A DNA stretch of 64,000 nt from contig NZ_CP067412.1 of the NCBI RefSeq assembly GCF_023375815.1, positions 1,736,001 through 1,800,000 on the forward strand, in the 5' to 3' direction. This stretch comes from Pseudomonas sp. HS6. GTDB lineage: Bacteria > Pseudomonadota > Gammaproteobacteria > Pseudomonadales > Pseudomonadaceae. Both the position numbers and the translations under genes were made by a program. How positions within the stretch are numbered: position 1 is the stretch's first letter; each line of letters starts with the position of its first letter. The notes under the pieces are model-generated. The model worked only from the letters and a program-made list of their open reading frames with translations. It had not been told where the DNA came from and did not search any database. Positions 1 through 8,259 of the stretch are shown here, in pieces.

Positions 1-228
1 GGCTGAACCGAGGGATTCGCTGGCGTTGGCCAACAGGGATTCGCTGTTGTAGGCGGGGTTGGCCAGGAACATTGGATCGTGTGTGGTGTGGCTGCCCATG
101 ATCCGTTGTTGCGGCGTCAGGTAATGATCGAGGGCTCGTTCGGCGGCTTCGTTCAGGGTTCGGGAATCGGGGAATTGGTAGGGTGAGACTGGATCGGTTT
201 CTGGTGGATTCGGTGTTGGTTTGATCAT
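1..228 (-). CDS. DUF6124 (DUF3077-like) small protein, C-terminus cut off
   Basis: Read leftwards from an ATG at 226-228, the frame stays open to the window edge, so 76 residues are visible and the stop lies outside. The protein begins MIKPTPNPPETDP, the usual opening of a small Pseudomonas-specific family, and continues with a helix around AAERALDHYL. A GGAG ribosome site sits a few bases upstream of the ATG. Family members are about 100-130 residues, often occur in several paralogous copies per genome, and have no established function. The start is well supported; the function is unknown. Confidence 0.75.
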   Translation of the reverse strand, partial: MIKPTPNPPETDPVSPYQFPDSRTLNEAAERALDHYLTPQQRIMGSHTTHDPMFLANPAYNSESLLANASESLGSA

Positions 229-741
229 GGTGAAACTCCTGATTTTGATTAGGAGCTACCAGCATCACTTGCAGATGATGGGTGGCAGCCAAGTGCGGGT
301 CTGCAAGACCGGGAAACCAGGCACCCGGCAGACCCGAAGGTCTCCCGCACAAAGCCGCCATTGAGCGGACACAAACGTGCGTCCTTTTGGCAGGCTGTTC
401 GACTGGTTTTTCCGGCGGGCTTGCAGACCCGATCACTGATGGGCAGTGACGGGAATCAAGTTACGGAGGGAGCACCAAACGCACAAGCCGGCGGATTCTG
501 TCTTAGCTGTAGGCGTTGACGCAAGGTGTTGTGGGCATCGGGATGTGACGAGAGACATCTCATAAACATGCCACGTTTTTCGTGTTTAATTTCTGACAAA
601 AGAGACTGTTTCGCAGTCCGACGGGAATACGTAAATCAGGCCGTCCGCTTTCACCCAAACACCACCAGTCACCTGTGTTTAAAAAACCGACCACCCTGCA
701 TAATCCGCCCAAATCCCTTCCTCAACCTAAGTCCGAAAGCC
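229..741. other. Long intergenic region with a structured leader for the DUF6124 gene
   Basis: No convincing gene lies here. Near the DUF6124 start there is an inverted repeat: CGGGTCTGC at 296-304 pairs with GCAGACCCG at 328-336, and the flanking GTGCGGG/CCCGCAC pair (294-350) can extend it. This could fold in the 5' leader of the leftward gene. The right half (about 480-741) is AT-richer and presumably holds the promoter of the DUF4337 gene; an in-frame upstream extension of that gene exists but its codon use is unconvincing. Confidence 0.4.
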
Positions 742-1320
742 ATGCCTGAAGAGTTCGAAGTCCCCAGTCCTCACGAGCAACACGTTGAACACACCACCCA
801 TCATGCCCACGCAAAAGGCGATCGCTTTGCCAGCAAGGTTGCGGTCATGACGGCGATCATGGCGACGGTTGGCGCCCTGATGAGTTATCAGGCCGGCTCG
901 ACGGAAAGTGAGGCCGCCATGGACAAAAACAACGCCGCCATCCAGAAGACCGAAGCCGCCAACGAGTGGAACTACTACCAGGCCAAGTCCAGTCGGCAGA
1001 ACCTGTCGGAGCTGGCCAGCCATCTTCCGGGGCTGGATTCCGCTCACTATGTTGCCGAGGCGCGGCGCTATGGGGAGCAGAAAGAGGAAGCCCGCAAAAA
1101 GGCGGAAACACTCGAGCAGCAGGCGCGAGAGTGGGACGAGAAGTCAGAGCAGGTTCTGCACCAGCATCACCGCTGGGCCCAGGCCATGACCGCGATTCAA
1201 ATCGCCATTTCACTGGCGGCCATCACCCTGCTGACGCGCAAGGAATGGCTCAGACGCGTCTCGTTTGGGGCGGCGGGTTTGGGGGTCATGTTGGGCTCAC
1301 TGGCCTGGCTGCATATCTAA
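742..1320 (+). CDS. DUF4337 family membrane protein
   Basis: The 192-residue product starts MPEEFEVPSPHEQH at 742. The frame is open for 72 codons upstream, but that stretch has atypical codon use, and the ATG at 742 matches the usual acidic, His-rich start of the family. After a polar N-terminus there is a membrane helix near residues 35-53 (AVMTAIMATVGALMSYQ), a long charged alpha-helical stretch likely to be a coiled coil (about 60-150), then one or two C-terminal membrane segments ending GVMLGSLAWLHI. This helix, coiled coil, helix plan is typical of DUF4337. The role is unknown. It is monocistronic, with about 150 bp to the next gene. Confidence 0.75.
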   Translation: MPEEFEVPSPHEQHVEHTTHHAHAKGDRFASKVAVMTAIMATVGALMSYQAGSTESEAAMDKNNAAIQKTEAANEWNYYQAKSSRQNLSELASHLPGLDSAHYVAEARRYGEQKEEARKKAETLEQQAREWDEKSEQVLHQHHRWAQAMTAIQIAISLAAITLLTRKEWLRRVSFGAAGLGVMLGSLAWLHI

Positions 1321-1473
1321 GTGAGGCGGTCAGACATTTGCCGGTTGAATGTTGCTGACCGCTGCGGGTTCATAGCGGTCGTTCATGAGTGGCTACTATC
1401 GGGCAAAAAGAGAAAGTAGACATTCCCTACCTCAAGACGCTAGCGTCAGCCCCTTCATTTCGAGGGCTACACC

Positions 1474-1914
1474 ATGGATGCTATTGCCGAATACTCAGAT
1501 GAGCACCACCGCCACGGTGTCGTGGAACTCTGGGAAACCGTTTTCGGTTACGAAACCGCGCATAACACTCCCGGCCTTGCTATCAACAAGAAACTGGCTG
1601 TTGAGGACGGTCTCTTTTTTGTAGCGTTGGCAGGAAATGACGTTATCGGTACCGTTCTCGCGGGATACGACGGCCATCGTGGCTGGCTCTACTCGGTTGC
1701 GGTGCACCCGGCACATCGTAGAAATGGCCTGGGCGCAAGACTTGTGCATCATGCCGAGACCGCGTTGACCGTGCGTGGCTGCATGAAAATCAACCCGCAA
1801 ATCCTTAGCACAAATGAAGGCGTCAAAACCTTTTACGAAACTCTTGGGTATTCGACCGAACCGCGCATCAGCATGGGGAAAAAGATCGAGTCGAATATTG
1901 AGATATCCGAATGA
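1474..1914 (+). CDS. GNAT family N-acetyltransferase (YpeA-like)
   Basis: This 146-residue protein has the GNAT acetyl-CoA fold signature. Beta strand 4 (LYSVAVHPAHRRNGLGARLV) carries the R/Q-x-x-G-x-G/A pyrophosphate loop, here RRNGLGAR, followed by the C-terminal strand and helix with TNEGVKTFYETLGY. Members of the YpeA group have this length and the same N-terminal pattern. The acceptor substrate cannot be read from the sequence. A GAGGG ribosome site lies about 8 bases before the ATG at 1474. It stands alone between the DUF4337 gene and the leftward secreted-protein pair. Confidence 0.8.
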   Translation: MDAIAEYSDEHHRHGVVELWETVFGYETAHNTPGLAINKKLAVEDGLFFVALAGNDVIGTVLAGYDGHRGWLYSVAVHPAHRRNGLGARLVHHAETALTVRGCMKINPQILSTNEGVKTFYETLGYSTEPRISMGKKIESNIEISE

Positions 1915-1996
1915 GGGAACGCTATGAGCGGCGGCTCACAATCCTGCCTGCCGATACCCAAGACATCGGCAGACCGGATTCCACCACTCAATAACC

Positions 1997-3235
1997 TCAG
2001 TAAGGATTACACCGCTGAGCCACCGCCGTCGCCTGATCCACATAAGGCCGCGCCGGCTCAAGGTTCCACTCAGGCTTGTTCCTCACAGGTTTGCCATCGA
2101 ACGACGCGGCCAGATGACAAACCATCTGCCGGCGCAATGAACCGCCATTGACGCTGTACATCCGCCATTGCTCGTCGTCTTTGTGTTTGTTGTACAACTC
2201 GGCAAACATCCGATCGGTCTGGTCATCCTTGATCGCGCGCCCGCAAGCGGTCGGCACGACTTGCAGCGACCAGGTCTTCGGCCCGAGTTTCGGGTCGTCG
2301 CGCTGGGCCCAGGTGCTGGATTCGATGTACTTGTCGCAAAACTGTTGCGCCGGTGGCGCTGCGGTCTGGATGCAGGAGAACGTGGCCTTGCTGGTCGGCG
2401 TTTTCGGGAAGTCGATCTTGACGATGTTGCGGTCCTTGCCGGTCTTGGCCTTATAGTCCCGCTGGTTGGCCAGGGCGTCGTTCAAGCCTCGCTGGTCGCT
2501 ATAAAAAAAGGCCAGGATCGGCAGTTCGTCTGTCTTCGGATTGCCCAGACGCAGTTCGGTCTGAGTCTGGAACTCTCGGGTGTTGATGACGCGTCGAGCG
2601 CCCATGAAGTTCTGGAACGCGTTGACCCGGTCCTGGCTGCTCATCGGGTTTCGCATGTTGAAGCCGCATTGCAACTGGTCTTGCTTGCGGTCGTTGTTGA
2701 ACTTGGTGAAGTGAGCGACCCAGGCGTTGACGTTGGTGATCGGCGGGGCCATGGATTGGCAGACCGCCTCGGTCTGACTGGTGTTCTTGTTGTTGCCGCA
2801 GCCACGGTCGTCGCGAAAATCGGTCCAGGCATCGTTGGGGAACGCGCAGTAAACGTGTACCGGATTTTCCGGGTCACGCACCATATCGACCGGGGTGATG
2901 ATGTAGCCGTTCTGGGTGCTCATGCCGGGGTCTTCGTAGCTGATGCCATCGGCCCGCATATAGGACGCAGCAAACGTGCCCAGCTCGACCGCTTTGGGGC
3001 TTGGGTTCCACACATCCCACTTCTGCCCTTTTGCCGGATCGGCGCGGTGAGTGCCGCGAATCAGCAATCCCGAACAATCCGACGCCGGGTCTTTGCCGCA
3101 ACTGGCGGTAGTGTTGTTGTACAAGGTTTCAACGCGCTTCAGCGTGTCTTCGCAGGACTCGGCATTGGCCGACGTCGCGTGCAGAAACAACGGAACCGCA
3201 AGTAGTGGGACGATCCTGCTCCAGCGTTCTTTCAT
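1997..3235 (-). CDS. Secreted DUF2599-type protein, single C-terminal domain
   Basis: The 412-residue product has a clear Sec signal peptide (MKERWSRIVPLLAVPLFLHATSANA, cut near residue 25), so it is exported. The mature protein has an N-terminal region with many Cys residues (SCEDTL, CSGLL, CAFPNDAW, RGCGNN) and a C-terminal domain from about residue 305 (YIESSTWAQRDDP to the CNPY terminus) matching the DUF2599 pattern: a W-based strand, PTACGRAI, LRRQMVC, EWNLEPARPY. The N-terminal part resembles halovibrin-type secreted proteins as I recall them; that link is unverified. An AGGGAG site precedes the ATG. It is immediately downstream of, and paralogous to, the neighbouring gene. Confidence 0.65.
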   Translation of the reverse strand: MKERWSRIVPLLAVPLFLHATSANAESCEDTLKRVETLYNNTTASCGKDPASDCSGLLIRGTHRADPAKGQKWDVWNPSPKAVELGTFAASYMRADGISYEDPGMSTQNGYIITPVDMVRDPENPVHVYCAFPNDAWTDFRDDRGCGNNKNTSQTEAVCQSMAPPITNVNAWVAHFTKFNNDRKQDQLQCGFNMRNPMSSQDRVNAFQNFMGARRVINTREFQTQTELRLGNPKTDELPILAFFYSDQRGLNDALANQRDYKAKTGKDRNIVKIDFPKTPTSKATFSCIQTAAPPAQQFCDKYIESSTWAQRDDPKLGPKTWSLQVVPTACGRAIKDDQTDRMFAELYNKHKDDEQWRMYSVNGGSLRRQMVCHLAASFDGKPVRNKPEWNLEPARPYVDQATAVAQRCNPY

Positions 3236-3301
3236 GACGTGTTTCTCCCTGATTGTTCTTCTCGGCTTCCCTGTTCAATGACGCCCGGTACCCGGCGGGG
3301 C

Positions 3302-4990
3302 TTAGCGCGTAACGGGATTGCACCCCGCCGCACGGGTCTCGCTGTCCGAAAGCGCAGGCCGGAACGGCTCAAGATTCCATGGCGTCTTGGCGCGGTAATT
3401 GACCAGTACGCAGCCCAATTGCTGGCGCATGCTACCGGCGGATTTCTCGTTGTCGCGCCAGTTGCCATCGGCACCCCTGAGGGCGAACAACTGTTGGTAC
3501 AGGGCATCGATCTGCTCGTTGGGCAACGCGCGCCCGGCGGCTGTCGGCACGATGCTCAAGGTCCATTCGTCCTGACGGGTGCCCGGGTCGTAGCGTTTGA
3601 CCCAGTCAGCGGAAGCGATGTACTGCGGTGCCTTGACCGGCAGCGGGTTGCAACCGGCCTTGGCCGCTTCCTGAGCGGTGACGACGGGGCGGAACGGTTC
3701 CAGATTCCACTCGGTCTTGCCCGGGTAGTTCTGCACCAGACAACTGAGTTGCTGACGCATGCTGCCGGGGGATTTTTCGTTATCGCGCCACTGGTTGTCG
3801 GCGCCGCGCAGCGCGAACAACTCCTTGTAGAGTGCCTCTTGATCGCTGGCCTGAATTGCCTTGCCCTGAGCGGTAGGCGTGACGTTGAGTGTCCATTCGT
3901 TCTTGCCGGTGCCGGGGTCGTGGCGCTCGACCCAATTGGCTGAAGCAATGAAGCGAGAGGTCAACGGTGCAGGCTGGCCGTTGCCGGTAGTTGTCAGATC
4001 AATCGCCTGATCTGCCGCGACATAACTGAAGCGCTGCTCCGGTGGCTTGGTGAAATCCAGTCGCAGGATCGGCACGCTGTAACCCTGGGCCTGAAGTTTC
4101 TTCTGGAAATTGCGCGCACTGTTCAGGCCGTCCTCCGGCTTGGGTGGCGCCTGATCTCCACGGGTAGCGAAGTTCTGCGTGCTGTTGACGTTGTAGATGA
4201 AGGCGTCGATGTACTTCATGTTTTCGCTGCCGTCGTTGGTGGCCGAGGCATTCTTCAACATGAATTCGTTGACCTGTGCGCTGAAGGCGAAAGGGTCTTT
4301 GTTTGTGGTGTTCACCCGCGATTCGTGGACGCGGATCATCGCATTCCAGTCGCTGGGTTTTTCCGCGTTCCAGGAGCACTGGCCGTACTGGATCGGTCCT
4401 TTCATCAGCCCGGTGTACTTGTTGGTCCACTGCTCGGCAGTGCTCACCCCGGCCTCCGCGCAGGTGCCGTAAGCCAGCGCGGCGTTCTTGTTGTTCATGG
4501 TTGCCTGGGCGGCGCGCGGCGGTTCGCGGCTGTCGAAGAAGCCACAGCCATACCACTTGCGCTCGGGCCCGGTGCCGCCATCGAACGCGTAGATGCAGGT
4601 GAAGCCTTGCTCCTTGACCGGCAGTTGCAACGCCGCTGCATCGGTGGGATTGCGCAGGATGAAACCGGCCGGGTGAATCAGGATCCGGGTGCTCAGATCC
4701 TTGCGGATCCATGAGTAGGACGTCGCGCCGATCTTGATCGCGTAAGGGCTGTAATCCCATGGATTGAACGGCCCTTCGTTGACCATGCGCAACGTCACCC
4801 CGCTGCAGTAGTAATGCCCGCGAGCGGCGCCGGTGTCAGGCTCCTGGCACGCATCCTTGAGGGTGTTGTAGTTGCGGTTGATGCGGTTCAGGGTTTCCAG
4901 CGGGTCGAGCGATGGCTGGGCAGCCACGGCGCTGAATGTCAGGGGCAGGAGCAGGCTCAGGAAAAAAGGCGAACGAACGGCTGCGCGCAT
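3302..4990 (-). CDS. Secreted DUF2599-type protein with two tandem C-terminal domains
   Basis: The start chosen is the ATG at 4988-4990, preceded by AAGGAG and followed by a signal peptide (MRAAVRSPFFLSLLLPLTFSAVAA); a longer frame begins at 5050 but has no ribosome site there. The 562-residue protein has an N-terminal region related to its downstream neighbour (YYCSGVTLR, WDYSPYAIKIGATSYSWIRKD). It then carries two successive DUF2599 copies at about residues 347-451 and 457-559, each with (Y/F)IASA(N/D)WV, EWTL, LFALRGAD, WRDNEKS, GSMRQQL, WNLEPFRP and AGCNP. The two genes are 66 bp apart and probably form one transcript. The product is presumably periplasmic or extracellular; function unknown. 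Confidence 0.65.
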   Translation of the reverse strand: MRAAVRSPFFLSLLLPLTFSAVAAQPSLDPLETLNRINRNYNTLKDACQEPDTGAARGHYYCSGVTLRMVNEGPFNPWDYSPYAIKIGATSYSWIRKDLSTRILIHPAGFILRNPTDAAALQLPVKEQGFTCIYAFDGGTGPERKWYGCGFFDSREPPRAAQATMNNKNAALAYGTCAEAGVSTAEQWTNKYTGLMKGPIQYGQCSWNAEKPSDWNAMIRVHESRVNTTNKDPFAFSAQVNEFMLKNASATNDGSENMKYIDAFIYNVNSTQNFATRGDQAPPKPEDGLNSARNFQKKLQAQGYSVPILRLDFTKPPEQRFSYVAADQAIDLTTTGNGQPAPLTSRFIASANWVERHDPGTGKNEWTLNVTPTAQGKAIQASDQEALYKELFALRGADNQWRDNEKSPGSMRQQLSCLVQNYPGKTEWNLEPFRPVVTAQEAAKAGCNPLPVKAPQYIASADWVKRYDPGTRQDEWTLSIVPTAAGRALPNEQIDALYQQLFALRGADGNWRDNEKSAGSMRQQLGCVLVNYRAKTPWNLEPFRPALSDSETRAAGCNPVTR

Positions 4991-5076
4991 AACCGACACT
5001 CCTTGTCGTGCGAGATGACACTTCCATGAAAAGCAGCGTAGTAAGCACAACCCTGACGGTCAAACCGATCGGGCTA

Positions 5077-5562
5077 TCAGGCCTTATTTCTGCAACGTCT
5101 CATGTGAATCAACGCGGTTCGCCCACCTCCCGGCGAAGCACGCTCCTCGATATCAAACGGTACAAATCCGAGCGTCGGATACAGCAGCAACCCGGCCGTG
5201 TTTTCATTGAAACAGGACAACTGCACTTCCTTCGCCTCCCAGCGTTCGAAGGCCAGCTCAGTCATGGTCTCGACAATAAACCGGGCCACGCCTTTGCCCC
5301 GGGCACTCGGCGCCACGATCACATTGCCGATGCAGCAAATGCCCTGGCGCTCGGCGCGATAGAAGTTGGCGAAGCCGACAATCTTGCCATCGGCCTCGAC
5401 CACCGTGGAGTCGAAACGCTGACTGATCGCGGCGCTCATCTGCGCCTCCGTCAACGGAAATTCCGCCTTCGGGAACATGAAATACAACTCCTGAACGCCT
5501 TGCGGAAAACCGCAGATGGTTTTGACGTCATCGGCCTTCACTGGCCTGTGTTTCAAGTTCAT
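5077..5562 (-). CDS. GNAT family N-acetyltransferase
   Basis: The 161-residue protein starts MNLKHRPVKADDV. A longer in-frame version begins at 5640 but would overlap the upstream DUF4287 gene. It has the acetyl-CoA binding strand and loop CIGNVIVAPSARGKGVARFIVE, where ARGKGVA is the R-x-x-G-x-A motif, then a C-terminal part ending LLLYPTLGFVPFDIEER. Substrate unknown. It lies 13 bp downstream of the DUF4287 gene on the same strand, so the two are probably co-transcribed. Confidence 0.75.
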   Translation of the reverse strand: MNLKHRPVKADDVKTICGFPQGVQELYFMFPKAEFPLTEAQMSAAISQRFDSTVVEADGKIVGFANFYRAERQGICCIGNVIVAPSARGKGVARFIVETMTELAFERWEAKEVQLSCFNENTAGLLLYPTLGFVPFDIEERASPGGGRTALIHMRRCRNKA

Positions 5563-5575
5563 GGCTGCCCTGCCC

Positions 5576-5791
5576 TCACTTTTTAACGCTTGCCAGATGA
5601 TGGGCGACCAGTGCGTTCGCATGCCCATGGCCCATGCCATGTTCGGTCTTGAGCCAGGCGACCAGTTCCATGTGTTTTTTGTCGGTGACGGTGGCCAGCA
5701 GATTCAGCCAGTGATCGATGGGCTGGCCGTACTTCTTTTCGATTGAAGGAAAGTAGGACGCCGGGCCTTTTACTTGGGTGTCGTCGGTCAT
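5576..5791 (-). CDS. DUF4287 domain small protein
   Basis: This is a 71-residue cytoplasmic protein beginning MTDDTQVKGPASYFPSIEKKYGQP and ending with a VAHHLASVKK tail. The core YFPSIEKKYG, HWL, KKHMELVAWLKTEHGMGHGHANALV is the DUF4287 signature. Members occur across bacteria as short stand-alone proteins or fused to DUF5655; they have no established activity. A GGAG-like site (GGGAGCTTGCAGC) precedes the ATG. The frame extends upstream to 5929 but without family similarity. Confidence 0.8.
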   Translation of the reverse strand: MTDDTQVKGPASYFPSIEKKYGQPIDHWLNLLATVTDKKHMELVAWLKTEHGMGHGHANALVAHHLASVKK

Positions 5792-5876
5792 GCTGCAAGC
5801 TCCCTGTTTGCGACGGAGTTTTATGAACTCACAGATTGAAGGCCAGGTTGGTCGCGTCGTCCAGTGCAGGCATGCG

Positions 5877-7148
5877 TCAGGGCGCAACGATCGGCGGCAC
5901 AGGTCCTGGCAACCCGTCAGGTTCAGCACCAGACCGCGACACCGTCTCCGGCACCGCCACCCAAAGCAGCGCCAGCGCTGCCATCGCCACCGCCGCCAAT
6001 GTCAGGAACGCAGCGCTGTAACCGGCCTCCTGAACGACAATCCCCGCCAGGCTGTTGCTCAACGCCGCGCCCAGACCAAACACCGTCGAAATCGCCCCGA
6101 GGCTGACGTTGAAATGCCCGGTCCCTTGCGTCAGGTCTTTCACCATCACCGGAAACAGCGCGCCGAAAATCCCCGCGCCGATGCCATCGAGCAACTGCAC
6201 CGACACCAGCCACCACGGATCGTTGGATAGCACATACAAAACGCCACGCAATGGCAGGATCAGAAAACCCGCCAACAGCAACGGTTTGCGCCCCCACAGA
6301 TCGGCTTTCGCCCCCACCAGAAAAGCAACCGGCACCATCACCATTTGCGCCGCGACGATGCAGGCGGACGTGAGCGGCGTGGCCATCTGCAGATTGGCTT
6401 GTGCCAGTTTCTGACTCACCAGCGGCAACATCGCCGCGTTCGCCAGATGAAACAGCGCACAGCAAATCGCGAACATCAGCAGCGGTCGGTTGTTGAGCAA
6501 CACGGAAAGCCCTGAAGGCTGCTTGCCCTGCCCCGTTTCGCTGGGTTCCAGGCCTCGGGCGAGATCGTGATCAATGGCATCGGCCGATACAAACGAGACG
6601 GCAATCACACTGGCCAGCGCCATGACGGCCATCAGATAAAACACGGCGACCGGGCCGAACAGGTACGCAGACAAACCGGCCAACAGTGCGGCGCAAGCGT
6701 TGCCGGCGTGGTTGAAGGTTTCGTTGCGCCCGGTCCTTCGCGTGAAGGCGCGAGGCCCGGTGATCCCGAGAGTGATTGCGCAAATGGCCGGGGCGAAGAT
6801 CGAAGCGGCGACGGCACTGATGGCTTGCGTCACGGCCACCAGGGTAAACGACGTCACAAACGGTAGCAGCAGACAGCTTCCGGTCACCACCAGCGCGGCA
6901 ATCGCTATCAGCGCCCGCTTGAAGCGTGTGCTGTCGACCAGCGCGCCCGCCGGTGTCTGCGTGATGAGCGCGGCGATCCCGGCGATGGTCATGACCAGAC
7001 CGATACTCGACGGCTCCCAATGGTGAACCGCCAGCAGGTAAATCGCCAGATAGGGACCGAGCCCGTCGCGCACATCGGCGAGAAAGAAATTCAGGCTGTC
7101 GAGGGACAGGTTGTTGCGGCGATCGAGGTGAGTAGCCACGGGAAGCAT
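5877..7148 (-). CDS. MFS transporter
   Basis: The 423-residue protein has about twelve hydrophobic segments, a central polar loop near residues 195-215 (GLEPSETGQGKQPSG) and the MFS A-type loops DSTRFKRA after helix 2 and KADLWGRKPLL after helix 8. It is likely an inner-membrane proton antiporter of the drug-efflux type; the substrate is unknown. The start at 7148 begins MLPVATHLDRRNNLSLDSLNFFLADVRDG, a typical cytosolic lead into helix 1. It is on the same strand as the LysR gene upstream, with a 90-bp gap, and could be coregulated with it. Confidence 0.8.
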   Translation of the reverse strand: MLPVATHLDRRNNLSLDSLNFFLADVRDGLGPYLAIYLLAVHHWEPSSIGLVMTIAGIAALITQTPAGALVDSTRFKRALIAIAALVVTGSCLLLPFVTSFTLVAVTQAISAVAASIFAPAICAITLGITGPRAFTRRTGRNETFNHAGNACAALLAGLSAYLFGPVAVFYLMAVMALASVIAVSFVSADAIDHDLARGLEPSETGQGKQPSGLSVLLNNRPLLMFAICCALFHLANAAMLPLVSQKLAQANLQMATPLTSACIVAAQMVMVPVAFLVGAKADLWGRKPLLLAGFLILPLRGVLYVLSNDPWWLVSVQLLDGIGAGIFGALFPVMVKDLTQGTGHFNVSLGAISTVFGLGAALSNSLAGIVVQEAGYSAAFLTLAAVAMAALALLWVAVPETVSRSGAEPDGLPGPVPPIVAP

Positions 7149-7238
7149 CTTCGTTGTCGAGGTTCTGCGAGATGACTCAACCTCCGCAAATCGAATGACC
7201 TTTTTCCTAACGTATTAGTTGCATGAAACAGCCGACCG

Positions 7239-8126
7239 TTACTGCCCCATCAGCAGCTCGCGCTCGCCTTCACACAACCCTACGACGTAATCCCAAACCA
7301 CCCGCAACCGCACCGACTTGTGCAACTCCCGCCGCGTGCTGATCCAGTAACTGCGCTCGATACTCTCATCCGGAAGCAGCGCCACCAGATCCGGATCTGA
7401 CGCCGCCATATAACAGGGAAGAACCGCAATCCCCAGTCCGGAACGTGCCGCCTGCTGCTGGGCGATCACGCTGGTGCTGTGAAACACCACACGTGGATTG
7501 CGGCAGAAGCTGTTGAGAAACATCAGTTCCTGACTGAACAGCAGATCGTCGACGTAGCCGATCCATGCGTGCCGCCCGAGATCCTCACGACTGCGCAATG
7601 GCGGCGCATTGTCGAGATAAGCCCGGCTGGCATAGAGCGCGAGCCGGTAATCGGTGAGTTTGCGAGTGACCAGCATGTCCGCCGCCGGCCGTTCCAGGTG
7701 AATACTGATTTCCGCCTCGCGGTTGAGGATGCTGACGAAGCGCGGCACGGCAACCAATTCCACTTCCAGTCCCGGATAGCGTTCGAACAGCCCGATCATG
7801 CGACTGGCGAGAAACATGATGCCCAGCCCTTCCGTCACGCCGACGCGGATCTTGCCCAATGGCGCCGTGGACTGGGTGATTTCCTCCTGGGCCAGTAGCG
7901 CGACATTTTCCATGGCCTCAGCGTGTTTGAGCAGCGCCTCCCCCGCCGGGGTCATTTCGTAGCCCTGAGCGTGCTGGACGAACAGCGCGGTGCCGAGGCT
8001 TTTTTCGATGGCCTCTATATGGCGGGCGACGGTGGCGTGAGTGGTGTTCAAGCGGCGGGCGGCGGTGAGCAGTCGGCCACTGCGCTGCAACTCGAGAAAG
8101 AACCGCAGGTCGTTCCAGTCGAACAT
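7239..8126 (-). CDS. LysR-family transcriptional regulator
   Basis: The start MFDWNDLRFFLELQRSGRLLTAARRL at 8126 gives a 295-residue protein of normal LysR length; the frame is open to 8243, but that tail has no family similarity. The N-terminal winged helix-turn-helix spans residues 1-60 (TAARRLNTTHATVARHIEAIEKSLG), followed by a periplasmic-binding-like effector domain from about residue 90. It is divergent from the GMC oxidoreductase gene, with a 133-bp shared control region, so that oxidoreductase/symporter pair is its most likely target. Confidence 0.85.
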   Translation of the reverse strand: MFDWNDLRFFLELQRSGRLLTAARRLNTTHATVARHIEAIEKSLGTALFVQHAQGYEMTPAGEALLKHAEAMENVALLAQEEITQSTAPLGKIRVGVTEGLGIMFLASRMIGLFERYPGLEVELVAVPRFVSILNREAEISIHLERPAADMLVTRKLTDYRLALYASRAYLDNAPPLRSREDLGRHAWIGYVDDLLFSQELMFLNSFCRNPRVVFHSTSVIAQQQAARSGLGIAVLPCYMAASDPDLVALLPDESIERSYWISTRRELHKSVRLRVVWDYVVGLCEGERELLMGQ

Positions 8127-8190
8127 GGCTTGTCCTTGTCGGCTATCGTCAGGAAGCGCTGTTTGAAAACGCACAGCGGCTGCGCAAAAA

Positions 8191-8217
8191 CTAACATTCT
8201 TTTGACGAAAGCTAACA
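8191..8217. promoter_or_regulatory. Direct repeat CTAACA in the divergent control region
   Basis: The hexamer CTAACA occurs at 8191-8196 and again at 8212-8217, spaced 21 bp start to start, which is two helical turns. It lies between the LysR gene and the GMC gene, as expected for sites bound by a LysR tetramer. No experimental or database support; could be chance. Confidence 0.3.
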
Positions 8218-8230
8218 ACTAGGATGACTG

Positions 8231-8244
8231 ACAACAAAAACAAT
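8231..8244 (+). promoter_or_regulatory. Putative Crc/Hfq CA-motif before the GMC gene
   Basis: ACAACAAAAACAAT matches the A-rich AAnAAnAA pattern bound by Hfq with Crc in Pseudomonas mRNAs for secondary carbon sources. It ends 15 bases before the ATG at 8260, within or just upstream of the ribosome site region, where binding would block translation. The downstream symporter gene has nearly the same sequence in the same position. Confidence 0.55.
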
Positions 8245-8259
8245 AAGCGAGGTCAGGGA

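Noticed and set aside
526..741. N-terminal extension of the DUF4337 gene
   Set aside because: Cys-rich, low-quality codon use; the family start matches the ATG at 742.
8224..8259. Earlier start of the GMC gene
   Set aside because: It would translate the A-rich motif and lacks a ribosome site; the same motif recurs untranslated before the next gene.
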